Assembly (NCBI GenBank): GCA_031310005.1
Contig: CM062379.1
Span: forward strand, 4,898,001 to 4,962,000
From: Dactylellina haptotyla
Taxonomy: Eukaryota; Ascomycota; Orbiliomycetes; Orbiliales; Orbiliaceae
Direction of reading: 5' to 3'
Length of the DNA stretch: 64,000 nt
Position 1 is the stretch's first letter, and every line of letters starts with the position of its first letter. Below the pieces are notes generated by a model. It was not told the DNA's origin. It saw nothing but the letters and a program-made list of their open reading frames with translations, and did not search any database. The position numbers and the translations under genes are program-made. Shown in pieces: positions 32,330-43,941 of the stretch.

Positions 32330-34298
32330 CTACGCTTGCTTCGCTGTCGTTTCCTTTGCCTTTCCTTTGCCCTTCCCCTCCGCCGGGTTATTCCCACCAC
32401 CACTACCACCACCCTCCTCGTCATCGTCCTCCTCTTCGTTATCGCTATGGATTTCTTCGAACCTGCCTTCTTGCATTGCAGTTCGAACAGGATTCTCAAC
32501 GTTAATAACGCCGGTCTTGTTCAAGCGTTCGAAGAGAACGAAGAGTTTCTCCGCCTCGCGCTCCTTTTCTTCTTCGGTCATGTCGTCTAGGCCCCTGATT
32601 CCTGATGCTTCCATGGCTTTGATCTCGTCCTCGATGAATTGGCCGGTGACGGGATTTATTCTCCGGCCTTGCTTGTCGGATACCCCGGCTTCCTCGAGGG
32701 CTTCTTGAGGGATAGGGATACCCCGCATCATGAGATATCCTGATGCGTGGCCGTATCCGACGTTTTGGATGAATTTACCGGGGTCGGAATCGGAGACGAC
32801 GAAGAGGAGGGTGGAGAGGATTGTGCGGGTGTTGGTGGTGGATGGGGAGGAGGAGAGGCGGAGGAGGCGGGCGGGGAGGGTGGTGGAGGTTTGGGAGCCT
32901 AGGGGGAGGTTTCGTTCGCTTTTTGGTTTGATATATTAGATGAGGAAAGGTTCTGATATGTAGATAAGTTTGTTGAAGGGAGAGGGAAACATACGTATCA
33001 GTGGGGAGGAGGGAGAGTCTGAGGAATTCCTGGGCGGGCTCTGGAGCGATCGGATAGATGTCGTGCAACAGTTTGAGGAGACTAGCCCCCCTGTCATCGA
33101 ATTCATCCGTTTGTGCGCTTCGAGAGGAAGGGCCGCTAGAGAGTTGAGCTGCTCCATCGAGGACTTTCACGATGCGAGTCAGGTATTTCGTTGGGTCGTC
33201 TTCTGGGAAGAGAGCGGCTTTGGAACTATCAGTGTCGAGTGGGATGTTGCTCAGGGCGTCTAGTATGTGATGAATGGGAGGTTGGAGGGAGGATGCTGCT
33301 GGGACGGAGATGGAGATGAGGATAGTGAGAAGGTCGGGGACGAGACTGGTATAGTTAGTATATGAAACACGAGGCAATATAGCTATATGTAGACTTACGG
33401 GCTGAAGAGCTCGGCTTTGAGGTCTTCGAGCTTTGCGGTTAGGGTGTATAAGAGCTTCAGAGTCTCTTGTAAAGCCATCCCCGCCATTTGAGAAATGATT
33501 CTTGAATTAGATGCTGCATTCGCGTATGCAACTGCATGGCGGGATATCGCCTATATTATGTAACCCATTAGCATCAGCTCCATCAAAGAAGACTGTAAAG
33601 ATTGTAACTAACAGCTTGTGTATTTTTGGCAAGGTCATGCTCATTCACGCATTTGATTATCAGACCGTTCGTCTGGGAGTATGTGGTTACGAAGAACAGA
33701 ATACGGCCCAGCAGGAACTCATCGTCATGGGATTCGCTCTACAGGAAAACCGAATTGATAAGTTGGTGGTCGTTCCTATATGGACGAGATATGCAGAGAT
33801 TGAATCTACAACCTTGTAGGCTTCACTGGCTTTTTCGACGTAACCCCCGTCAGTGAAATACTGACTGGTCTGTCGGTCGAGGAACATGGCATTGGCGAGA
33901 CATCGCAGAGCTTCTCGGGATGGCTCTGGAGTGTTACCACGGAAGGCAATGTCTGAGAGCAGAGAGATTCCATCGGAGGAGTAGATGGCATCGGAGCCCG
34001 AGACGGTTCGTCCGAAGACTTTCAGCTTTTCGAGGATCGCATGTTCATCTTTTGAATTTTCATTGGCATTGCATTAACATCAGCTGGCCGTCGTCATTGT
34101 TGCGTTGTTGTTGTGTAACGGGCAACTGACCTTTTTCGGACAGCTTCTGCTCGGCAGCTGCATTTTGGCGAAGCTGGTCCATCAACGAAGCGACCTGGGA
34201 TCGCTTGACTGGAAATACATGACGGATATCAGTTTGGGGTCATCAAAAGGGGAATGCGGCAGCGATGCGGCATGCGTACTATTGATTGCGTTCGCCAT
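32330..34298 (-). CDS. ric8: RIC8/synembryn, G-protein alpha subunit GEF and chaperone
   Basis: Cytosolic ARM-repeat protein that folds and activates G-alpha subunits. Exons: 34280-34298, 34131-34208, 33813-34048, 33613-33738, 33399-33550, 32995-33345 and 32330-32918, giving 516 residues; all phases agree. Visible family text: FLLGRILFFVTTYSQTN near residue 120, CVNEHDLAKN, LLKLLHDIYPIAPEPAQEF with its following LRLSLLP, FIQNVGYGHASGYLMM near residue 385, RINPVTGQFIEDE and EREAEKLFVLFERLNKTGV near the C terminus. It ends in an acidic EEEDDDEEGGGS linker and Lys/Gly-rich tail, as in other fungal Ric8. The first exon codes only six residues (MANAIN). In filamentous fungi RIC8 is needed for growth and for signalling through G-alpha. 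Confidence 0.92.
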
Positions 34299-35364
34299 CG
34301 GGAACGGTTATGATGTGTCGATAGCTAGATGGAAGTGGCGATGACGTCGTGAAGGTGAAACAGAAGAAGAGGGCGATGATGATGGTGAAAGGGGAGAGGG
34401 AACTAGCCCGACTCGTTTTGGGAGTTATTTAATAGTTTGAGAGATAGAAGACGGGCGAAGAGGAAAAAAGAAAGCGGCGCGATCTGATAGCAAGATGCGC
34501 TTCATAAAGAGTCTGGCGGTGCGCATCTTCGACGGATGCCTGTGCAGCTGTGTGCGCGAGGTGGGACCGTGGCCATGGGCCGGAAATTGGGCCCGTTAAT
34601 TTTATACCGACAGGTGCGACCCAGCTGACCCACAGCAAATTAAACACTGCAGCTGCTGTCCAGTCCTGCAATTAGCTCTCCGAGCTACCCTCGAAGGATC
34701 AGATGTTCTTGTAGTGAATGAATGAGTGATGCTGGCCGGGCCTCGAGCTCGGAGTGGGAGCTTTGACCGGGCAAATGTGGATCAGAGAGCAGCTCCTGCA
34801 TCCGCGCATCGTCAGAAGGAGCGTGGGCCCTTCAGCACACATCGACATCCACCAGGACATCCTCCCTCCTAGCTCTGCTTGGCTATATCAACGCCATCTG
34901 CAGTTGCAAACTGCGAGCAAAATACCCGAATAAGAGCCCAGTTGATTGGCCGGCCGGCGAATGGCGAGATTGGGCGCTGGCGGTGGTGTTGCAGCGGACG
35001 CTTAGAAATCCCCCCCGCCCCGCCGACCCGATTTTCGGGGCTATAAAATTCTCGTCGGACCAGCCGAAGCCCTTTTCTCCCACCCATCTGCCATCGACAC
35101 TCTCTCGCATCCCGGCCAGGATCTGATCTGCTATCTGATCCATCTGATTTGGACCTTCCTCTGATATCAACGATTCATACTATCAAAGGCCTGCAAGTCT
35201 CGTGCCTGTTCGCGGCATTGCATTGCCCCTCTGTTACCCCTCCATCCGCCAAGCCGATTGGACCGTAGTCGTAGCTGCTGCACCACCACCACCACCACCA
35301 CTTTCACCACCTCCACCACCTCTTCCTACACATATACACTCTGCAAACAAAAAAGACAACCTAC
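34299..35364. promoter_or_regulatory. Divergent promoter region, RIC8 (-) and Grx3/4-type glutaredoxin (+)
   Basis: About 1.07 kb. The RIC8 side carries purine-rich GAA/GAG runs; the glutaredoxin side is C/T-rich with a TATAAAAT at 35042-35049 and repeated ATCTGAT near 35120-35150. A CACCACCAC run lies just before the start. No gene recognised. Confidence 0.5.
35281..35300. repeat. CAC trinucleotide run in the glutaredoxin leader
   Basis: About seven CAC units, then more interrupted CCACC copies to 35320, within the presumed 5'-UTR. Confidence 0.6.
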
Positions 35365-36153
35365 ATGGCGACAGTACACACCCCTACAACGGTCGAGGCC
35401 TTCCGCGAGGCCTTCAAGGCCGTCCCGGAAAACGTCCTCCTCGCCATCTCCTTCCACACATCATGGGCTGCTCCTTGCAAGCAGATGAACGAAGTTTTCA
35501 CTGCCATCGCCGCCGCCTCCTCGCCCGACAAGGTAGCCTTCATCTCCATCGACGCCGAGGAAGTTCCCGACGTCTCAGAGGAGTACGAGGTCACGGCTGT
35601 TCCTTTCTCCGTGCTCGTCAAGAATGGCCAGATCCTACGCAAGATCTCCGGCGCGGATCCGTCCGCTCTCAACGAAGCCATCCAGTCGCTGAGCGAGGGT
35701 GCCGGCAAAGCACCGCAGTCCATACCCCCAGCTCAGAAAGTCACCGCCCCGGCAACCAACGAGTCCGCATCCGCCGAACCCAATGGTACTACCCCCGCTG
35801 CTACGGAGGGTAGTGCGGACGACGACTTGGAGGAGGAATCGCTGAACGAGCGGCTGACCAAGCTGGTCAACGCCGCGCCCGTCATGCTCTTCATGAAGGG
35901 TACTCCCGCGGAACCGCAGTGCGGGTTCAGCAGGAAGCTTGTGGGTATCCTTCGCGAGAATAACATCCGGTACGGGTTCTTCAATATTCTCAAGGACGAC
36001 GAGGTCAGACAGGGATTGAAGGAGTTCAGCGACTGGCCAACCTACCCACAGTTGTACCACAGCGGGTCGCTGGTGGGAGGGTTGGATATTGTGAAGGAGG
36101 AGTTCGAGAACGACCCGGACTTCTTGAAGGGTGAGGCCGTGACCGCCTCGTGA
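35365..36153 (+). CDS. grx4: Monothiol CGFS glutaredoxin with N-terminal thioredoxin domain (Grx3/Grx4 type)
   Basis: Binds a glutathione-ligated 2Fe-2S cluster and serves in cytosolic and nuclear iron trafficking and iron sensing. Intronless, 262 residues. The thioredoxin-like domain (about 1-110) has WAAPC at residues 34-38, the usual degenerate thioredoxin site of this family. A Pro/Ala/Ser linker follows, then a single glutaredoxin domain from about 155 with LFMKGTPAEPQCGFSRK (active Cys186 in CGFS), the WPTYPQLY cis-proline segment and GGLDIVKEEFEND, which contact glutathione. In other ascomycetes this protein inhibits iron-responsive factors such as HapX and SreA partners; that role here is inferred. 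Confidence 0.95.
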   Translation: MATVHTPTTVEAFREAFKAVPENVLLAISFHTSWAAPCKQMNEVFTAIAAASSPDKVAFISIDAEEVPDVSEEYEVTAVPFSVLVKNGQILRKISGADPSALNEAIQSLSEGAGKAPQSIPPAQKVTAPATNESASAEPNGTTPAATEGSADDDLEEESLNERLTKLVNAAPVMLFMKGTPAEPQCGFSRKLVGILRENNIRYGFFNILKDDEVRQGLKEFSDWPTYPQLYHSGSLVGGLDIVKEEFENDPDFLKGEAVTAS

Positions 36154-37530
36154 TTACCTGACCAGGAGGTGAGTGTAGTGCACACTCCGAGATACAAACC
36201 AAAAGGAGGGACACCGGAAGATCAGGTCCCTGTGTGACCGTCCCCTCTTGCTGCTGCTGCATATCCTGTTTACTAGCTGCTACGACCTCCTTTTTTTACT
36301 ACAAAAATTGGGTTTTAAATTGGACTGGGGTTATCATTATTATATATTAACATCTAATGGCTGTTTGGGTAGCATGCATGTGTTTGACGGAAGCTACCAT
36401 ACAATTTTTTTTTTTTTTTTTTTTTTCAGGTTGGTGTACTGGTGGCACAGATTGTGGAATAAACGAAGGTCATCACGCGATGGGACATGAATCAAAAGCG
36501 CTGCTAGTTAGCTACTTTTAGTGAACCAGATAATTAATATATGAACCGGAAGTATGGTACCGTGGTACACATCTGGGGATACCATGAGAATAAACCCCAG
36601 GACCAGATATCACCAAACTTGTCCCACGATTGGTGCATCAGAATAGAGAGATCTCGATGGGGCGATCTCAGATTAGGCCCAGACGAAAGGGAGGAAAAGG
36701 TGCAAGGGTGGCGATGCACAGTGATGTCATACCAACGGCCCTATTTCCTCTGTTCAGTTGAAGATTATCTCCAACTTCAACCCGGTAGCAATTGTTCGAG
36801 AAAAACTAAGAATTGAAAAAGAAGAAGAAGAGAGTTCTGGGACTAACTCGGTGCGGATAAACCTTCCGTCGCATGTTCCTGAGCCAGAGCGAACTGTGGT
36901 CTCGGAGCCCCGGGACTAGCGCGCACCACCAGCGTCGGAACTGGCCGCTGGGCGTAGTCGAGCTTCCTGATAAGACGTGAATTCCTCCACAGGGACGGGA
37001 TGGGTGTGCACTCCGCTTGCAGGGAGGAATGCTGGCATGCACCAGCAGCTCCCATCGACGGAGGAGCAACGGGACCAGGCCATGGGCGGAAGCTGTGGAC
37101 GCCATTGGCTGTGGCAGGTTGACTTGGAGTTTAACCTTGTCACAGTGCATATCCGTCTGTGAATGGGCCTCTCTCTCCGTTTATCTTGCTCTCTCTCGCC
37201 GTTGTTATTCCTGCTGACGAACCTCTCTGCCCTCCTCTGCGTTTGCTGTACACCCTCTCCGTTGTCATCGCCATTGTAGTCGTCGGTATATCGCTTCAGA
37301 ACTGTTGTCTGTCTGTTCTCGCTCGCTGCATTGCTCCGTTGAATATATTGTTATATTACATTGCATCACCGTCGATATCGTCAATTGGTTCGCTCTTATC
37401 ACCGCTATCGCTGATTTTTTGTGCTCGCCCCGTCGAACTCCTCTGCGCCCCGGACCGGATACCTCGTGATAAATAGATATAGTATCACCAGAAGAGAGAT
37501 ACCGTCGACGGTACTTCGAACACCAGCACG
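36154..37530. other. Intergenic region upstream of AMP deaminase
   Basis: About 1.4 kb. It holds the glutaredoxin 3' flank, a 22-base T run, an unremarkable middle with a few short open frames (36541-37160) and a CT-rich leader (37150-37530) before the AMP deaminase start. No gene was supported. Confidence 0.5.
36405..36426. repeat. Homopolymer T run (22 bases)
   Basis: Uninterrupted T tract followed by CAGG. It may be a length-variable locus or an assembly weak point; as a polypyrimidine tract plus CAG it also mimics a splice acceptor. Confidence 0.8.
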
Positions 37531-40500
37531 ATGACCGGTGAGTGACTTTCTGCGCATGGCCGCTGAATTGATTGCATCGATCCCCACGCCGTCCGCCGCC
37601 GTTTGTGTGCCCATGCACCACCACCACCACCACCCACAAGAAGGCTCCACTCTTCGGACCCTTCCCAACCCTACCCTACTTGCCTACTACATCATGCCAC
37701 TCGCTCCCACTGTGCTCCCCTCCCCCCGCTTTGAATTGTTTTCTCGAACAATCTTCGTCCAACCGTCTACAGAGCCTGGACTGATCTCGTCTCGTCTCGT
37801 ATCTCTCGCTCAGCTGGCACAACCTCCTTCTCTCCAGCCGGATCCGCAAACTCGTCGCCGTCTCTGCTCCCAACTCATGTAACCAACCATCCCGATTCAG
37901 ACGACGACTACCACCATCTCCAGCACTCCCACACCTCCCACGGCAGCCATAGCAGTCGCAAGAAGCACCTTCACCGAGATGCCGATACTAAAGCCGTCGA
38001 CGGCGCTGCCTCCGGTGAGAGCACACCTCAGAACGAGGAGTCGCCAGAGCGCACCTCCGACTCAGACGAGGAAGCCAAGCGCCAGAACCCCTTCTACGAC
38101 TACCAGCAAGACAAAACCCTGAAACAAACCGACGCGAAGCTCTTTTACAGCCAGCTGTCTCGTGTTAACACCATGAACGGCCCATTGGTTGATGCCGGAC
38201 AGGCTTCGCAGCAGGGTTCCGTCTTTCCTTCGCCGGCCATTATGCCAAAGCCCGCCGCTACGTTCAGTGGCCACTTCTCTCCTGTCGACTACTCGGCGCA
38301 TCTGCAGGCCAGTCGGGGCGGCAGCAAGGCGGGGAGCGTGAAGAGTTATGGGGCACAGAAAGCTATGCCACTAGGGTATGCATCACTTGAGAAACCGTTG
38401 GGCGAGGCAGAAGTGCAAGCTCCCAACATGACGGGCTTCAACGCTATGAATCAGGGACCTGCTCCGACGGGCCAAGCTGCAGGATACGTTGCTCGTAAGT
38501 CGGCTCCATATTTTTTCCTGGTCAAAACGGGTGAGTGTGCTAACACTCTACACTAGAGGACGCTGGAATCACGGCTGAACTGCAAACCATATACACAAAC
38601 GTGCAAAAGATTCTCGATTTGCGACACAAGTACATACGCCTTTCTTTACAGGGACCAACGGATAACCCGAAGGATGAAGCCGCTTGGAAGATTTACCCGG
38701 AACCTCCTCCACCTGTCTGGGTGCCCGAAGGCTCGCAGATTCTACCCCCGCGGGATGACCCTATGTATGGAACGCAGAATATCGATGGTTCTGCGGAGCT
38801 AAACCGCACGGGTGGAAAAGCTCGAAAGCCCGGTCAAGATATTGGAAGCGATTTTGAATTCGAGGAGTGCGAGATGCCTCCATCGGATGAGATGGAGTAT
38901 CGTTTGGACGATACCGGTGTCTACCAGGTATACGAAAACCGCAAAGGTAAGCATAAACTCGGTATGATCAATATATATAGATGCTAATTGGAGTAGCCCT
39001 GGAGGCCGACCTGCCGATTGTCGCCATACCGACGATTAGAGAGTACTACATGGACCTGGAGGAAGTTTTGAACATCAGCTCGGACGGCCCTAGCAAATCA
39101 TTCGCATTCAGACGACTCAGCTACCTCGAGGGCAAGTGGAACCTGTACTTCCTTCTGAACGAGTACCAGGAAATGGCGGACTCCAAGCGTGTGCCCCACA
39201 GAGATTTCTACAATGTCAGAAAAGTCGACACTCACGTTCACCACTCGGCTTGTATGAACCAGAAGCATCTGCTGCGATTTATCAAGAGCAAGATGAAGAA
39301 ATGCCCCGACGAAGTTGTTATCTTCCGTGACGGAAAGCACTTGACCCTCAGAGAGGTTTTTGAGAGTATTAATCTGACCGCCTACGATCTGAGTATCGAT
39401 ACCTTGGATATGCACGCCCACACGGACTCCTTCCACAGGTTTGACAAGTTCAATCTGAAATATAATCCCATTGGAGAGTCTCGTCTGCGTACTATCTTCT
39501 TGAAGACGGATAACTACTCCAAGGGTAAATTCCTGGCTGAGATTACTCGGGAGGTCATTTCCGATTTGGAGGCTTCCAAATATCAGATGGCGGAATACAG
39601 AATCTCCATATACGGTCGCTCAGAGGATGAGTGGGACAAGCTCGCTGAGTGGATCGTGGACAACAAGCTCTTCTCTCATAACATCCGCTGGCTGATTCAA
39701 ATTCCCCGTCTTTACAACATATATAAAGCTGAAAACCTCGTTCAAAGCTTCGAGGAAGTCGTCAAGAATATTTTCAAGCCTCTGTTTGAAGTCACCAAGG
39801 ATCCCAACTCTCATCCCAAACTCCACGTCTTCCTTCAAAGAGTTGTCGGGTTCGATAGCGTGGATGACGAGAGTAAGCCGGAGCGACGACTGTATCGAAA
39901 GTTCCCATTCCCCAAGGTTTGGAACACCAACCAGAACCCACCGTACAGTTACTGGATCTACTATCTCTTCGCCAATCTCGCCTCTCTCAATCTGTGGAGA
40001 AAGCAGCGAGGTTTCAACACTTTCGTCCTCCGTCCTCACTGTGGTGAAGCAGGTGACACTGACCATCTTGCTGCCGCGGTGCTGGTGTGCCATTCGATTT
40101 CCCATGGTATCCTCTTGCGTAAGGTGCCGCTGCTACAGTATATCTTCTACCTTGAGCAGATTGGTATCGCGATGAGTCCTTTGTCGAACAATGCTCTCTT
40201 CTTGGCATACGACAAGAATCCATTCTTGCAGTATTTCAAGCGGGGTCTTAACGTATCTTTGAGTACAGACGATCCTCTGCAGTTCGCTTTCACCAAAGAA
40301 CCTCTGATTGAGGAGTACTCTGTCGCTGCGCAGATCTACAAGCTCTCGGCGGTGGATATGTGCGAACTTGCGAGAAATTCCGTCTTGCAGAGTGGTTTCG
40401 AAGCTGGATTGAAGAACCGCTGGTTGGGTAACGGGTGGTATAAGCGTGGTGTGGAGGGAAACGACATGGAGAAGACGAACGTGCCCAATATTCGTGTGCA

Positions 40501-41195
40501 GTTCAGAGATGAGACTTTGCGACAGGAGTTGGAGATGTATGCTCACCCTTTAGATACTGTTCAAATATGAGAACAGAGAGAGCTAACATGGTATGAATAG
40601 GATCGACAAATATACCACCTCGCCTACTGCGCAGAAACTTACATCCCCGCTAGCCCAACAACTGAATGAGATACCTGGGACTTCGCAGCTCAAGCGCCTC
40701 GATTTTGTCAAGCCACAGACCAGTTCCGGTCCGCAGGCTTCCAGGCCGGAAAGTCCGACGACGTCAATGTACACCAATCCTACGACTTCGGCCGCGATGA
40801 CACCTAGCATCCATAGTTATCAAATGCCACCTACTACGCCCAAAATGATGCTTGCTACTGGAGAAGATTTACCCACACCTACGGAGAGAATTCCGAATAG
40901 CTACGGGTTCAGCCTCAACAGGACCCCTAGTAAAAACGAAGGCAAAGCTACCGGTGGCCCCACCAGTGGCAGTAATTTAACCCGGGAGGGAAGTCTGGAG
41001 AATATGATGAAGGCGACTGCGGAAATGGGGATTAGCGCGGGTGAGCCGAGGGTTTGGCCAGGGATGATTAGTCGGCAGAGGACGAGTAAGACGGAAGGGG
41101 AGGGGAGTGTTAAAGATGGCGAGGATGAAGCAAGGGGGGTTAGAGGGACCGGGTTGTTGGAGAGGATGCCGAGCACCAAGTCGAGTAATAAGTGA
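37531..41195 (+). CDS. amd1: AMP deaminase
   Basis: Deaminates AMP to IMP and controls adenylate balance. Exons: 37531-37537, 37814-38494, 38557-38946, 38997-40536 and 40601-41195, giving 1070 residues. The variable N-terminal third is Ser/His-rich ([20 protein letters not shown]). The catalytic part begins near residue 360 and has metal ligands in [14 protein letters not shown] (His near 439/441), [37 protein letters not shown] and [10 protein letters not shown] (Asp784/785). The last intron, donor GTATGC inside the ELEMYA codons with a GCTAAC branch site, joins EM to [11 protein letters not shown] and removes a stop. The C-terminal 200 residues are Ser/Thr/Pro-rich. The first coding exon is only seven bases (ATGACCG); its intron is 276 nt. 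Confidence 0.93.
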
Positions 41196-42102
41196 TGCAG
41201 GGAACTGGATTTAGTATATGCATGTCTCATTATTTTGTAGATTTGTAGCTTATGGATAGCGTGGACGGGGATCGAATCATATCATATCCTTCTAAAGATC
41301 TCTTCGGCGAGCCTACCAATATTTTACTCATAAACGTGGTGCCGGGATCGGCTGCTGGCTTGGTGTGCAGGCAGCTGCCTGAGTCGACATTCCTTGGTGG
41401 GGCAGAAGGAGTGGTGTGGGCCTGTGTAACGCAAAGGCTTGCAACGCGAGCGCAACGCAGAACAGAAGGCCTGTTCCGGTTTAGTCGCAAATACCTGCTA
41501 TCGCAAGAAAGCGAAGTTGCTTTACCAAACCACCCACCATATCCCATCCCATCCCATCCCATCATCCCTCCGAAATGTTTACCTAGGAATCCGTCAAAAG
41601 CACGCTTTTTGCCTCCCAGCTCGTCTAAATAAAAGTTCTAAATTAAGGAACAGACTTGATCCTTCAGCCGTCCGCCCAAATGAGTAACAAAAGGGTGCAG
41701 CGTAGAGCGGCATTTTGGGGGAGTCACCGTCCCGCCTATTTGTCCTGTGGTGGATAGTAATTTCAGACCCGATTATATCATCTAAACCCGGTTTCGCTGT
41801 TGACTTGGGTTGACCTCGGAATCCGGATCCCCTCTTGAGGGTTTCGATTCTTAAAATTCGGGTGCTGCGCCCCAGATCTGATCTGATCCTTTTTCTTTCT
41901 TTCTTTCTTTCTTTCTTCCTTTCTGATTTAATAAATCTGGCAACATATTACCTTTCGCGTAGATATCCATCTATTGTTCCACGATCTGCTGCGACGTACC
42001 TATCCGAACTCGATCTCTCGGTTCCACATCTAAGCTTGCACAGCCCGTTTGGCAAACTAGGTGGCCTGGAAATCTCCAACCAAAAGAGCAAGGGATCCAA
42101 TC
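41196..42102. other. Intergenic region between AMP deaminase and the VWA gene
   Basis: About 900 bases with two simple repeats: CCATC-type units at 41541-41563 and a CTTT run near 41889-41923. Short open frames (41230-41687) lack motifs. No gene supported. Confidence 0.5.
41889..41923. repeat. CTTT microsatellite
   Basis: About six to seven CTTT units with one interruption, in the presumed promoter of the VWA-domain gene. Confidence 0.7.
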
Positions 42103-43383
42103 ATGCCGGCCAGCTGGATCAAGAAACACTTGTCGTCAGGCAAGCGATCTGCTTCGTCAGGTAGTGCGTACGAGTATGTCGGTATCCGTGTTACACCGAA
42201 CAAGCTCCATCTTCGTATGTACTAACGTAGTAATACTATATCTAAAGTATGTTTAGGAGACCCGATAGTACTGTTATTATATACCCCGAAGCGGAGAGAC
42301 TCGACGCTCTACCTTTGCCGATTCCCAATTCGAATTCGAATCCGAATTTCGCGCACGTGAGGCGAAACACAACCGAAAGCAACGTATACTATCCAAGACC
42401 ACGGGAGAGCATATCATCTCACGATGCTCCCGGAGAGCTGGTGGGAACAGAAGGCGTTCGGCATTATGAGTTAGGAAATTATCAAAACGGGCAGACCCAT
42501 GGCGTGCCCACTGCGTCTGGCTCTAACAGCCACCCTCAACTAGCCCAGACGGCGGCAGCTGCAGCTGCGGGGGTTCCTTATGAGGATGATGCATATTTAG
42601 ATCTATTAGAAGATTATAAAGTGGTAAGTTTCCCTTCTTGGATATTTATCGTTTGTGAAGAGCGCCGTCTAAACAACTTACGAATTTAAAGGTATTTCTC
42701 GTGGACGATTCGGAGAGCATGCGCGTCGGCAACCGCTGGACCGACGCCTACGACCTCCTGCAACAACTCATCCCCGTCGCCGCACATTACAGCAAAAAAG
42801 GTACAGACGTTCACTTCATCAACGATAAAAGCAAGGTTCTGGTAAACCAGAGAGTATTTTCGACCGCCTTGACAGCTTGGAACGGAATGCGGAGGTCTCG
42901 CATCACCAAAACCGCGACAGCACTCGAACGGATCCTGTCGCCGTATATTCGAGAGCTTGATAGTATTAACGTCCAAAGAGCGACTGGATTGAACGTCATC
43001 GTTGTCACGACTGGCAAATCATCAGATGATAAGGGTCTTGAGCAAGTGATCGTAGGGTACGCCAAGGACCTGGATGATCTGGCCGCGCCGAGGTGTCTGG
43101 TGGGGATCCAGTTCGTGCAGATGGGGGCGGATGCGGATGCAACGGTGGTTTTGAATAAGTTTGATAACCAGCTGGAAGTAGAGCATTCAATCAAGAGGTA
43201 TTTTTGGTAGTTTTAGTACATACTTGGTGGCGTGGTATTTGCTAACCTCTGGCTTGGATTGTTAGGGATATTGTGGATACGAGATTATTCCGACAGAATG
43301 CAACGCTGACGAGACAATTGAAACGAATGATATTATTGGGCGCTATCAATAAGAGCATCGACGAGCTGGAGGACGAGGATTGA
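42103..43383 (+). CDS. von Willebrand factor A-like domain protein, fungal
   Basis: Proposed exons 42103-42167, 42248-42623, 42692-43197 and 43266-43383 give 354 residues. Residues 1-150 are disordered and include RRPDSTVIIYPEAERLDALP and an Ala run (QTAAAAAAGVPY). The VWA fold begins after DLLEDYKV with VFLVDDSESM, which keeps the DxSxS part of the metal-binding MIDAS site, followed by VHFINDKSK, a predicted helix-rich middle, VIVVTTGKSSDD and LVGIQFVQMG. It ends with KRMILLGAINKSIDELEDED. Exons 2 to 4 are secure; exon 1 is weaker, because the natural-looking donor at 42206 would leave an intron too short and out of frame. Translation could also begin at ATG 42249. Similar proteins are common in Pezizomycotina; function unknown. 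Confidence 0.78.
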
Positions 43384-43941
43384 TCTGGGAATCAATGGGT
43401 TGGTTTTTGTGCACAATGATTTGATATCATCTTTAGGTTACGTAAGTTTGCGCCGAGTACTTAAAATATGTCATATATCTACATATCTAACACCGACTCA
43501 CAGTTCGATTGTGTTAACATTTGGAAAGATTGTATCTCGACGCTTCCTGTTATTATTATCTGACTTACTCGCCCCGACAGGCTATTTAGATGTTGAGGTT
43601 TTCTTATATTTCATAATTCCCTACCTTTTCTTTCTTTTCATCTGTTGACCAATGAACATCTTATAAATCCAACAGGACTTTGGATTGATATTTTTCGATT
43701 GTACCACGCCTTGTTATATATATTCCAGTTTCATATCTCCGAATCGTTTGATTAGATTTTATTATACAAAATAATGTACCGACATGCTATGTTCTGATCC
43801 ATGTATTGGAGTAATTTTGCTAAATTCACAACTAACCATAATGGCCACGATATTAGGATATAATTCGTAGTCTCGGTGAGGGGAACCGCAAATGTCCAAA
43901 AACCAAAATTTTCATCTCGTCTCGTCTCGCCTCAAAGTTTC
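43384..43941. other. Convergent AT-rich intergenic region
   Basis: 3'-flanks of the VWA gene and the kinase-ankyrin gene. A CTCGTCTCGTCTCGCCTC run lies near 43916-43933. No gene seen. Confidence 0.5.

Noticed and set aside
36405-36426. T run plus CAG as a splice acceptor of a hidden gene
   Set aside because: No open frame of note follows and no donor-bearing exon precedes; more likely a simple repeat.
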